In this document: in pieces, positions 31,216 to 39,097 of the stretch
Numbering within the stretch: the stretch's first letter is position 1
Layout: every line of letters begins with the position of its first letter
Source of the DNA: CAZUVM01 sp964623885
GTDB lineage: Bacteria; Verrucomicrobiota; Verrucomicrobiia; Limisphaerales; UBA8199
Reading direction: 5' to 3'
NCBI GenBank assembly: GCA_964623885.1
Contig: CAZUVM010000176.1
Span: 1-58,975, forward strand
Length of the DNA: 58,975 nt
Made by a program: the position numbers and the translations under genes
The notes under the pieces: model-generated
What the model saw: the letters and a program-made list of their open reading frames with translations, nothing else
Databases searched by the model: none
Told to the model about the DNA's origin: nothing

Positions 31216-32124
31216 ATGAAGCCTACACACTTCAGCCGCAGGCAGTTCATCCAAAACTCTGTCACCGCTGCCGGTGCGCTTGTGCTCGGCGCCGGCTCCG
31301 TCCTGGACACCCGCAGCGCCACCACCAAGCGCACCGCCGTCGACCAGGTCACCCTCGGCGACACCGGCATCAAGCTCAGCCGGCTCGGCATGGGTACCGG
31401 CAGCAGCAACGGCCAGGTCCAGCGGGATCTTGGCCAGGAAGGCTTCAACAGCCTCGTCCGGTATGCCTACGACCAGGGCATCACCTATTTCGATTGCTCG
31501 CAAACGTATCGCACGTTCGAATGGCTCGGCGGCGCCATCAAAGGACTGCCCCGTGAAAAGCTTTTCATCCAGTCCAAAATCCCCGGCCAGCCCGAAAAGA
31601 TCCTCGATGTCATCGATCATCACCGCAAGCTATATGACACCGATTACATCGATACCATGCTCATCCACTGCATGATCAAGGACGGCTGGACCGATCAATG
31701 GAAACGCATCATGGACGGCTTCGACGAAGCCCGGCAAAAAGGCTGGATCCGCAGCAAAGGCGTGTCGTGCCATAGCGTGCCCGCGTTGCGGACCGCGACC
31801 ACTTCGCCCTGGCCGCAGGTCCACCTCGTGCGCGTTAATCCCCAGGGCCGCCGCATTGACGGACCCGAACAGGAGATCTGGGTCGACGCTGTTCACAATG
31901 TCGCGCCCGTGCTTGATGAAATTAAGTCCATGAGAGCCAAAGGCCGCGGCATCATCGGCATGAAAATCATCGGCAACGGTGAGTTCGTCGACGCCGCCGA
32001 TCGCGAAAAATCAATCCGCTTTGCCATGTCACTGCCGTTGGACTCAATTGTCATCGGCTTCAAGAACCGGGCCGAGGTCGACGAGGCGATCCAACACATG
32101 AATTCGGCTCTGGCAGCCGCGTGA
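31216..32124 (+). CDS. Tat-exported aldo/keto reductase
   Basis: A 302-aa AKR-superfamily protein with a twin-arginine leader (FSRRQFIQNSVTAAGALVLG). The barrel starts VTLGDTGIKLSRLGMGTG. The catalytic tetrad is readable as Asp in YFDCSQ, Tyr in QTYR, Lys in IQSKI and His in MLIHC. It would reduce aldehydes or ketones with a cofactor loaded before Tat export. It overlaps the GH53 gene start by 4 nt (GTGA), so the two are coupled and may act on the same plant-galactan-derived sugar. The natural substrate is unknown. Confidence 0.85.
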   Translation: MKPTHFSRRQFIQNSVTAAGALVLGAGSVLDTRSATTKRTAVDQVTLGDTGIKLSRLGMGTGSSNGQVQRDLGQEGFNSLVRYAYDQGITYFDCSQTYRTFEWLGGAIKGLPREKLFIQSKIPGQPEKILDVIDHHRKLYDTDYIDTMLIHCMIKDGWTDQWKRIMDGFDEARQKGWIRSKGVSCHSVPALRTATTSPWPQVHLVRVNPQGRRIDGPEQEIWVDAVHNVAPVLDEIKSMRAKGRGIIGMKIIGNGEFVDAADREKSIRFAMSLPLDSIVIGFKNRAEVDEAIQHMNSALAAA

Positions 32125-33251
32125 GGGACGCGAGGCAATGGACTTGGTTCGCCACGCTTTGCGCGGCGTTTCTAGCGTCCGAGTTGTTCGCGGCCGAGAC
32201 CCCGGCCCCGATCCTTCTGGGCGCTGATGTCTCGGCGCTCGCGACGGGCAGCCGCCGCGGCTGGGGAGTCCATTCCATTTACCAGGACAACGGCAGAACC
32301 AACGAAGAATGGGCCATTCTCCTCAACCACGGCTGGAAAATGTTCCGGCTGCGCGTGTTCGTTTCGCCGGTGCGCAACGCGCCCGACAATTCGCTTGAAA
32401 ACATGCTTCCCCTGGCGCGCCGAATCAAAAGCGCCGGCGGCAAGTTGCTTCTCTGCATCCACCTTTCCGATACCTGGGCTGATCCGCAACACCAACTTAT
32501 CCCACGCGCCTGGACCAATCTTGATTTCGATGGGCTCGAGCAGAAAGTCGAATCATACACTCATGAGACGGTCGCCCAATTCAAAACCGCAGGCGCGATG
32601 CCCGATTGGGTGCAGGTCGGCAATGAGATCACCGTCGGCACCCTCTGGCCCTTGGCTCGTCTGCCCGGACGCTCCAGCACGGGTGGCGCGCCCGATCCTG
32701 CCGAGGAAGCAAGACAGTGGGATCATCTGACCCGCATTCTCAAGGCGGGCATTCGCGGCGTCAAATCGGCCGCCGGCGACGCGCAACCGCGCATCGCTAT
32801 CCATATCGACAAAGGCGGCAACTGGGCTGCAACCAAATGGTTCTTCGATCATATTACCGAAGCACATATGGAATACGACATCATCGCGCAAAGTTTTTAT
32901 CCGCCCTGGCGCCATGGCACGCTCGAAGGCCTGCGCGAGAATATGATTCACTGTGCCGAGCGCTACGGTAAGGATTTCGCCGTCGTCGAAACTGGATACG
33001 GCCGCTCACATTACGAGAACAACCCTGATATGCTTTGGCCGGTCACTAGCGAGGGCCGCCTGCAATTTCTTGCCGATTTGATCAATACCGTCCGCAACGC
33101 GCCGCGCGGCGTGGCCGTGATGTACTGGGCGCCGGAATGGGATCTCTGGAATGAGGACGGCAGCGCCGCCTCCGCCGTCTCGGTGGTTGACGCGCTCACA
33201 ACGTTGACCAACCGGCCCACGAGCCACCTTCCGTTAAATGGCACTCCATAA
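32121..33251 (+). CDS. GH53 arabinogalactan endo-beta-1,4-galactanase
   Basis: A 376-aa secreted glycosidase. The GTG start overlaps the upstream stop and leads into a signal peptide (FATLCAAFLASELFA, about residues 9-23). GH53 features are GADVSAL, FRLRVFVSP, LLLCIHLSDTWADP, the acid/base Glu in DWVQVGNEITVGTLWP, YPPWRHGTL and the nucleophile Glu in AVVETGY. It cleaves beta-1,4-galactan side chains of pectin, consistent with a plant-polymer degrader. It is followed by two hairpin repeats that may end transcription. Confidence 0.92.
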   Translation: MRDARQWTWFATLCAAFLASELFAAETPAPILLGADVSALATGSRRGWGVHSIYQDNGRTNEEWAILLNHGWKMFRLRVFVSPVRNAPDNSLENMLPLARRIKSAGGKLLLCIHLSDTWADPQHQLIPRAWTNLDFDGLEQKVESYTHETVAQFKTAGAMPDWVQVGNEITVGTLWPLARLPGRSSTGGAPDPAEEARQWDHLTRILKAGIRGVKSAAGDAQPRIAIHIDKGGNWAATKWFFDHITEAHMEYDIIAQSFYPPWRHGTLEGLRENMIHCAERYGKDFAVVETGYGRSHYENNPDMLWPVTSEGRLQFLADLINTVRNAPRGVAVMYWAPEWDLWNEDGSAASAVSVVDALTTLTNRPTSHLPLNGTP

Positions 33252-33297
33252 CCGTGCCGCGTAGCGAAAATAATCGACGCCGGATCTCGCCTGTAGC

Positions 33298-33340
33298 GCA
33301 GGCCTCCGAGCCTGCTGTATCGCAGGTTTCCAAACCTGCG
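33298..33340. repeat. Two tandem GCAGG...CCTGC hairpins
   Basis: 33298-33315 is a palindrome GCAGGC-CTCCGA-GCCTGC. 33321-33340 is a perfect 9-bp-armed palindrome with a CC centre, flanked by TGT/ACA that extend the stem. They are sequence relatives and lie between the galactanase and the response regulator. No T-run follows, so they are better read as dispersed palindromes than as an intrinsic terminator. Confidence 0.65.
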
Positions 33341-33387
33341 ACAGAACCGCCAATTCCTGGACATTTAATTCCGGCGAGACTAAAGAG

Positions 33388-33846
33388 TTGCAATCCATGA
33401 GTTCCGACGGACTAACCATTCTGTTGGTTGAGGACGATCCGAATGACACGCTGATCGTCCAGCAGGCCGTTGAACTCGATGGCCTGAACCACATCGTTCA
33501 CGCCGTCCCGGGCGGAGAAGAAGCGATCCGTTATCTCCTGGGGCAGGGCGAATACGGCGACCGGCGACATTTCCCTTTGCCAAATGTGATTCTGACCGAC
33601 CTGAAAATGCCGGGAATGAGCGGGTTTTCCTTCCTGAGCTGGTTGCGAAGCCAACCGCAACTCTCCGTCATTCCCGCCATTGCATTTAGTTGTTCCCCGG
33701 CCGAGACCGATGTGGAAGAAGCTTATCGCGTAGGCGCGAATTGTTATATCGTCAAGCCCTCCAGCCTCGAGCGGCTGCTCCAAATGTTGCGTGTGATCTG
33801 CAATTTCTGGTCGCTTTGCGAGCATCCCACGGTGCAAACCGCCTGA
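33388..33846 (+). CDS. Single-domain response regulator
   Basis: A 152-aa stand-alone receiver domain of the Rcp1-like type. The acidic pair is in LVEDDPND, the phospho-acceptor is Asp71 in VILTDLKMPGMSG, a conserved Ser lies in AFSCSP and the Lys in YIVKPS. There is no output domain, so it must signal by protein contact. No histidine kinase is adjacent; the nearest is in the Wsp-like cluster on the opposite strand more than 5 kb away. ATG 33397 is an alternative start. Confidence 0.9.
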   Translation: MQSMSSDGLTILLVEDDPNDTLIVQQAVELDGLNHIVHAVPGGEEAIRYLLGQGEYGDRRHFPLPNVILTDLKMPGMSGFSFLSWLRSQPQLSVIPAIAFSCSPAETDVEEAYRVGANCYIVKPSSLERLLQMLRVICNFWSLCEHPTVQTA

Positions 33847-34025
33847 GCCATTTTCCCACCGCCCAACCGGAGGCTTTACTGTATTTCGGCCGTTTGGTTA
33901 CTTATCCGGGATGCGAACGATAAAGCGCCTGAGAAACAATGCAAAATCACTCTGGTTTTGCGTGGTGTAGTTCCCATCGACTAACTGAACAACTAACCAT
34001 CACCCTACACTCAACAGCCGTCGCG

Positions 34026-35147
34026 ATGAACCCCGAACAACTCCGCCAAGTCACTGCCACCGACCTTCAGTCCGCCATCGGTCGCGCCTCGCAAATGACC
34101 GCATTTATTGGTCTCGATGGATTCGTCGACGATATCTTGCACGTGGTGGACAAGCGTGAGAGCGCGGAGAAATACTCGCGGCTGCCCACGATTGCGCAAT
34201 TGGCCGAGCGCCTGGCCGCCGCGGCGGGCCGCAGCACCAACATCGAATTAGTCAGTCAGCTCAACAAGCTCGGCGGCAATGGCCCGATTATGGCCAACGC
34301 CCTGGCGAGTTTTGGCTTGAAGATCACCTACCTGGGCATTCTCGGCTTTCCCAACCTGCACCCGGTTTTTGCTGATTTCGCAAAACGCGCGGATGTGCAT
34401 TCGATCGCCGAGCCCGGTTATACGGATGCGCTTGAATTTGAGGACGGCAAAATCATGCTAGGCAAACATCAGTCCCTGAAAGAGATGACCTGGAAAAATA
34501 TTCAGGAACGTTTCGGCAAAGAGAAGTTCGCGAGCCATTTTGGCCAAGCCAATCTTGTGGGGTTTGTGAACTGGACGATGTTGACGTACATGAGCGACAT
34601 CTGGTCGAGTGTCCTGAAAGAGATTTGCCCCGGCATGAAAGGACCGCGCCGCAAGCTGTTTGTCGACCTGGCGGACCCGGAAAAACGCACAAACGAAGAC
34701 ATCCTGCGTGCGCTCGAGCTCGTGACGGAGTTCCAGAAGTATTTCGACGTCATCCTGGGACTGAACGAAAAGGAAGGTTACGAGATCGGGAAGAATCTTG
34801 GTTTGATTATTAATAACCACTCTCCTGAGGGCTTGCAGCAGCTTTGCCGGGAGATCCATCTGCGGGTGAAAGTCGACACTCTCATCGTCCATCCGACGGC
34901 TTACGCCCTGGCGTCCGGTCCGGACGGCGCATCACTGGTCCAAGGGCCATTCACTCCCAAACCCAAAATCACGACCGGAGCCGGAGATCATTTCAATTCC
35001 GGGTTCTGTTTGGGCAAGCTTCTGGGCTTTTCAACGGAACGGTGCCTGCTTACCGGTGTAACGACGAGCGGCTTTTATGTGCGGACGGCCCAGAGCCCAA
35101 CGATGCAGGATTTGGCCACGATGATGCGCAATTGGCCTAACGCGTAA
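34026..35147 (+). CDS. PfkB-family carbohydrate kinase
   Basis: A 373-aa kinase of the ribokinase/PfkB fold. The substrate-binding glycines are in KLGGNGPIMANAL near residue 80, and the catalytic anion-hole motif TTGAGDHFNSGF is near residue 318. ATG 34026 (MNPEQLRQVTATDL) is preferred over 33939, whose extra 29 residues look non-coding. Sugar specificity cannot be assigned. Its TAA is immediately followed by the deformylase ATG, so the pair is co-transcribed. Confidence 0.85.
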   Translation: MNPEQLRQVTATDLQSAIGRASQMTAFIGLDGFVDDILHVVDKRESAEKYSRLPTIAQLAERLAAAAGRSTNIELVSQLNKLGGNGPIMANALASFGLKITYLGILGFPNLHPVFADFAKRADVHSIAEPGYTDALEFEDGKIMLGKHQSLKEMTWKNIQERFGKEKFASHFGQANLVGFVNWTMLTYMSDIWSSVLKEICPGMKGPRRKLFVDLADPEKRTNEDILRALELVTEFQKYFDVILGLNEKEGYEIGKNLGLIINNHSPEGLQQLCREIHLRVKVDTLIVHPTAYALASGPDGASLVQGPFTPKPKITTGAGDHFNSGFCLGKLLGFSTERCLLTGVTTSGFYVRTAQSPTMQDLATMMRNWPNA

Positions 35148-35720
35148 ATGATCCTTCCAGTTGTTAAATACGGCACGCCGGTCCTGCGACAGAAAGGAGC
35201 GCGAATCGAGGCGATCACTCCCGCTGTAAAGAAGCTGATCGCCGACATGTTCGAGACCATGTACGCCTACAAAGGCATCGGATTAGCAGCGCAACAGGTG
35301 GGACAGGCATTGCAAGTGACAACTCTAGATGTGCGGGGAGTGACAGACCGCCCCTCCTCACTGGAGATAAACGGTGAGCCTTCGGACGTTCACTCGTTCA
35401 TGCCGCTAGTTCTGATTAATCCGGACTTTAAACCGATCGGCGAGCCGGACACGGGCCCGGAAGGTTGCCTGAGCTTTCCGGAAATCTTTGCAGACATAAC
35501 ACGTCCGGATGTGGTTGATGTGACTGCTCAAGACGGCCAAGGAAGGCCCCTCTTTTTCAGATGCGGTGGCCTATTGTCACGGGCGATCCAGCATGAGATC
35601 GATCACCTTCGCGGGATCCTCTTTATCGATCGCATGGACAAAAAGACCAAGGAAGAGCTGCGGGCGGATCTGGAACAGATGCAAGCGGAAACAAAGGCGG
35701 CGCTAAAAGCAGAAAAATGA
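35148..35720 (+). CDS. def: Peptide deformylase
   Basis: A 190-aa metalloenzyme that removes the formyl group from nascent N-terminal methionine. All three motifs are present: GIGLAAQQVG (motif 1), EGCLSFPE with the metal-binding Cys (motif 2) and QHEIDHLRG with the HExxH site (motif 3). The C terminus is a charged helix. It abuts the PfkB-family kinase gene with no gap. No methionyl-tRNA formyltransferase gene lies beside it, unlike the common def-fmt arrangement. Confidence 0.95.
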   Translation: MILPVVKYGTPVLRQKGARIEAITPAVKKLIADMFETMYAYKGIGLAAQQVGQALQVTTLDVRGVTDRPSSLEINGEPSDVHSFMPLVLINPDFKPIGEPDTGPEGCLSFPEIFADITRPDVVDVTAQDGQGRPLFFRCGGLLSRAIQHEIDHLRGILFIDRMDKKTKEELRADLEQMQAETKAALKAEK

Positions 35721-35760
35721 ACCGGGAAAAAGTCGCCAGTCGGCTTCTCCGCCCCCCAAG

Positions 35761-38118
35761 TTAAAGCCCCAGTTCGACGTTCGGTTTTCCGTCCAGCTTA
35801 AGAATCAGCCAACCTTCCTTCTCATGATATTCGTGAGGTGCGGCGCAGTCCACTGACTTTCCGTTGATCGAGAGCTTGGGGACCTTTTTAAGGCCGTTGA
35901 TCAGCGCGTAGTAGGGTTGACCGACTTCCGTTTGGACCTGGAAAGTGATCGTCCCGGGCTGGTCCGTGGGCTGAGCAATATGGCCGGGCGCGTGCACGAG
36001 AACGCCGTTCTTACAAAACGCCCAAAAATCATAGATGGGTGTCCGATCAAAATATTGGGCCGCGCAGGCCTGTACGGTTGCAGGATTAATGGCAGGTCCA
36101 TTGCGATGCTGTTCGCGAAGCCGGAAAGAGTCGGGCAAGAGGCCCTGCAATTCGACCGCTGTTTTCATCTTGTCGCGAACGTTGTCCGGCTGCGTGGCAG
36201 CAACCGGCCAACTTTGCTGAATTCCTGAAAGAGTGATGCCGTCCGCAAGCGTTTTCCAAGGCCCTTTTGGATCATTACGAACCAAGCGATAGAGCGCGTC
36301 TGCGTAAACAAGACCGCACCATTGCACGGGCAGGCCGAGCCAAACCGGCGCCTTCCATTGCGTGGCACCATATACGGCGATGGTCGAGTAGAGTCCCACC
36401 GGCTTGTCAGTAGGATTGACCAAGTACACGAACGGCACACCCGTCCAGGCCCAATAACGCGCCTGCTCGAGAAAATCCTGATCGCCGGTCAGCTCGTAGC
36501 CTAAGGTAAAGGCACGCACGAGATTCGCCGAAGCCAGGATATCCGGTGTATGAAGCGGGCATTCCCACGTTTGGGCACCGCGAGGCACGCCGTCCCGAAA
36601 CTTCCCCATTGCCCGCAACTCTTTGATTCCAGACTGAATCAAATCGTGATCGCCGCAGACGCTCGCAGCTTCCAATAAGTCCAGCACCGACCTTGAGGTC
36701 AGCCCATTTGCTTCATTGGTGTAATGAGTCCTGGCGTAATCCAGGCCGCCCGGCGTCGGATGAAATTCAATCGCGCCCTCCGGCGTAAAGCGTCCGAGGA
36801 CCTGATGCCCAAATTCGGCAGCGCGCGTGGCGTTCTCGGCGACATGACCGTACAAAAGGGCCGCGACAGGAACGTGCACGTGCCCTACCCTGGCAAAGTT
36901 CAAGTCAGCCGGCGCGATAGCTTCGAGGGCTGCTTTGGAACCGTCCATGAGCCGCGCAGCCAAAGCCGAGTCAGAAGTCCTTTTTGCAAGCCATTGCATC
37001 CAGATGGCAGCGTCCGCGGCAGGCCCGGCAGGGAAATTCCCGCCCGCGACGGCGTGGTGGAAGCGGTTCGATTCACGAATGCCGGAGTCAAGCCAACCAG
37101 CGGCGGCGAGCGAAACGTAGTCAGGCAATTGTAGATTGGGGCCAGGCAAAGGAGGCAATCCACGTAAGGCGACGTATTGCTCGACAGCGGGCACTACCGT
37201 TTTGCCAAGGCCGCCCATCAGCACGGCCCGCAGGGCCAATGGTTCGTGGGCATGTAGTTTCGTTGTTGTGCGAGGCAACAGACTGCCTTCGATGCGATTC
37301 TTGCCATCGGACCCGGGAAACAACACGCCCATTACGTGCCCACCGGATCCAAACAGGCGATCGGGAGAGTCAAATGCGGCGGCGAACTGAGGACGCATTC
37401 GCCAGGAGAGAGCAACGTAACGATCGTGATTTTGAATGGCCATCAGCGGAAAGGTCACTTTCAGGTCGTCCGGCACTTGCCTCTTTGCGGCCGGGCCAAC
37501 CACGTCAGCTTCCGAACTGCTCGGTTCATCTTCCAAGTATTCCAAGCCGGCGAACAAGCCTTGTCCTTTATGCATTCCAAAGCTGTGAGCACCTGGAAAA
37601 ATCAGCAACATCGGCAGAAACGCCGTCTCGCGATCCTGGTCGACGGTAATCTCGATGTCCGCGTCGATAGTTCCGGAACTTGAGCCCGGGAAAAAGAGCT
37701 GGTTGATTTGCCAGCGGGCCCCATCGGGATCGGAGCACTCAAACTTCACCCGAATGCCATCGCGTTCGGAACGGACGTCGCATTGATGGTTTGTTGCACC
37801 GGAAAGATCGAACCACTTCAATTCGCCTTGAGTCACATACCCAACCATAGGTCGAGTCTGGCCGATGGCCGTTGACTCGCCTGCAACCCGAATAAGGAAG
37901 CCGCCCAGGACTCCCGGGACGTGGACGAGTTCGAGGTTTCCGGACCGTACTACCGGCGCGCCGGGCGGCGGAACTATCGGGGCCAATTCGGGCCATTGCG
38001 GGACCGTCGCAGACTCCGGCAGGGGTGTCGGTCGAGCGCGATTAGTCGTTTGGGCCTGGCTGCACAGACAGATGAACAGTACGAAAGGTAAAAGCTGCAC
38101 TGGAAATCGATTTTTCAT
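35761..38118 (-). CDS. Large secreted protein of unknown family
   Basis: A 785-aa protein with a signal peptide (VQLLPFVLFICLCSQA, about residues 7-22) and a Pro-rich spacer. The first 300 residues look beta-rich. From about residue 330 to 640 there are repeated helical stretches with aromatic and Gly-rich turns, resembling an alpha/alpha-barrel of polysaccharide lyases or glycosidases. A C-terminal beta domain follows. No catalytic motif is recognised, so carbohydrate activity is an inference. It is the most distal gene after the LD-carboxypeptidase on this strand and converges on the deformylase gene. Confidence 0.7.
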   Translation of the reverse strand: MKNRFPVQLLPFVLFICLCSQAQTTNRARPTPLPESATVPQWPELAPIVPPPGAPVVRSGNLELVHVPGVLGGFLIRVAGESTAIGQTRPMVGYVTQGELKWFDLSGATNHQCDVRSERDGIRVKFECSDPDGARWQINQLFFPGSSSGTIDADIEITVDQDRETAFLPMLLIFPGAHSFGMHKGQGLFAGLEYLEDEPSSSEADVVGPAAKRQVPDDLKVTFPLMAIQNHDRYVALSWRMRPQFAAAFDSPDRLFGSGGHVMGVLFPGSDGKNRIEGSLLPRTTTKLHAHEPLALRAVLMGGLGKTVVPAVEQYVALRGLPPLPGPNLQLPDYVSLAAAGWLDSGIRESNRFHHAVAGGNFPAGPAADAAIWMQWLAKRTSDSALAARLMDGSKAALEAIAPADLNFARVGHVHVPVAALLYGHVAENATRAAEFGHQVLGRFTPEGAIEFHPTPGGLDYARTHYTNEANGLTSRSVLDLLEAASVCGDHDLIQSGIKELRAMGKFRDGVPRGAQTWECPLHTPDILASANLVRAFTLGYELTGDQDFLEQARYWAWTGVPFVYLVNPTDKPVGLYSTIAVYGATQWKAPVWLGLPVQWCGLVYADALYRLVRNDPKGPWKTLADGITLSGIQQSWPVAATQPDNVRDKMKTAVELQGLLPDSFRLREQHRNGPAINPATVQACAAQYFDRTPIYDFWAFCKNGVLVHAPGHIAQPTDQPGTITFQVQTEVGQPYYALINGLKKVPKLSINGKSVDCAAPHEYHEKEGWLILKLDGKPNVELGL

Positions 38119-38143
38119 AAGTCAATGGCACCTGGGCGATGCA

Positions 38144-39097
38144 CTATCGAACCGCCGCCTCATCGATAGTAAGGTCGCCGGCGTTAGCGTCCAAGGTGAC
38201 CCGGACACCGATCGGCAGGGTTACATTGCACGGGACGTGGCCAAAAGGCAGACCGATTACAATCGGTACTCCGAGAGGCCCCAGTCGTTCTTTAAACACG
38301 TCGTCGAGGTTTTGACGATACTCTTTACATTTTTTCGCCTTTGGATCTACGCAGTTTTTATTGATGCCAATGGCAATCCCGGCGACCTGCTGCAGCACAC
38401 CGGCGTTCAGTAGATGCGTCAGCATTCGATCGAAACGAAACGGAACCTCATCGAGATCTTCGAAGAAGAGGATTTTTCCTTTAAACGAAGGCTGAAAAGG
38501 CGTACCGAGCGTGGTGCAAAGGATGGAAATGTTGCCGCCGAGCAATTCGCCAGATGCGCGTCCGCGTTTGAAAACTTCAACGGTTTTCTTGTCGTACCCC
38601 GTACAAATGCTCCCCGGGGCCATGGCCTGTGTCAATGTCCGCAGGAACGCGGAGAGCGTGCACTCCGGAATCTTTTCGTTGATGAAATCGGAGTTCAACA
38701 TCGGGCCGTGAAAACTCACTAATCTCGCTTTGACGAGAAACGCACAATGCAGAGACGTGATGTCGCTGTAGCCGATGAAGATCTTTGGGTTCGCCCGAAT
38801 AATGCTGTAATCCAGCAAAGGGAGCAGGCGCGCAGTGCCGTAGCCGCCGCGCACGCAAATGATAGCGCGAACGCGATTGTCAGAGAACATGGCCATGATG
38901 TCCCCCGCCCGATCGCGATCCGAACCCGCCAGGAATCCCCAGCGCGCTCGGGCACGTCGGGCAACCCTGGGCTTGAACCCAAGGCGCTCAACCGCCGCCA
39001 CGGATCGATCGATGTTTTTCGGGTCCGGCGGGGCGCTGGCTGGCGCAACAATGCCAACCGTGTCGCCGAACTCGAGGCGCTCGGGTTTAACTGGCAC
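38144..39097 (-). CDS. LD-carboxypeptidase (peptidase family S66)
   Basis: A 317-aa muropeptide carboxypeptidase of the LdcA/MccF type, which cleaves the bond before the terminal D-Ala of recycled tetrapeptides. Motifs are VGIVAPAS near the N terminus, CVRGGYGTARLLPLLDY, the nucleophile Ser in IGYSDITSLH, the Glu in LFFEDLDE and the His in GLPFGH. I choose the GTG at 39097: it fits the family length and overlaps the upstream gene by only 11 nt, whereas ATG 39238 would overlap by 152 nt. It has no signal peptide, so it acts in the cytoplasm. Confidence 0.85.
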   Translation of the reverse strand: MPVKPERLEFGDTVGIVAPASAPPDPKNIDRSVAAVERLGFKPRVARRARARWGFLAGSDRDRAGDIMAMFSDNRVRAIICVRGGYGTARLLPLLDYSIIRANPKIFIGYSDITSLHCAFLVKARLVSFHGPMLNSDFINEKIPECTLSAFLRTLTQAMAPGSICTGYDKKTVEVFKRGRASGELLGGNISILCTTLGTPFQPSFKGKILFFEDLDEVPFRFDRMLTHLLNAGVLQQVAGIAIGINKNCVDPKAKKCKEYRQNLDDVFKERLGPLGVPIVIGLPFGHVPCNVTLPIGVRVTLDANAGDLTIDEAAVR

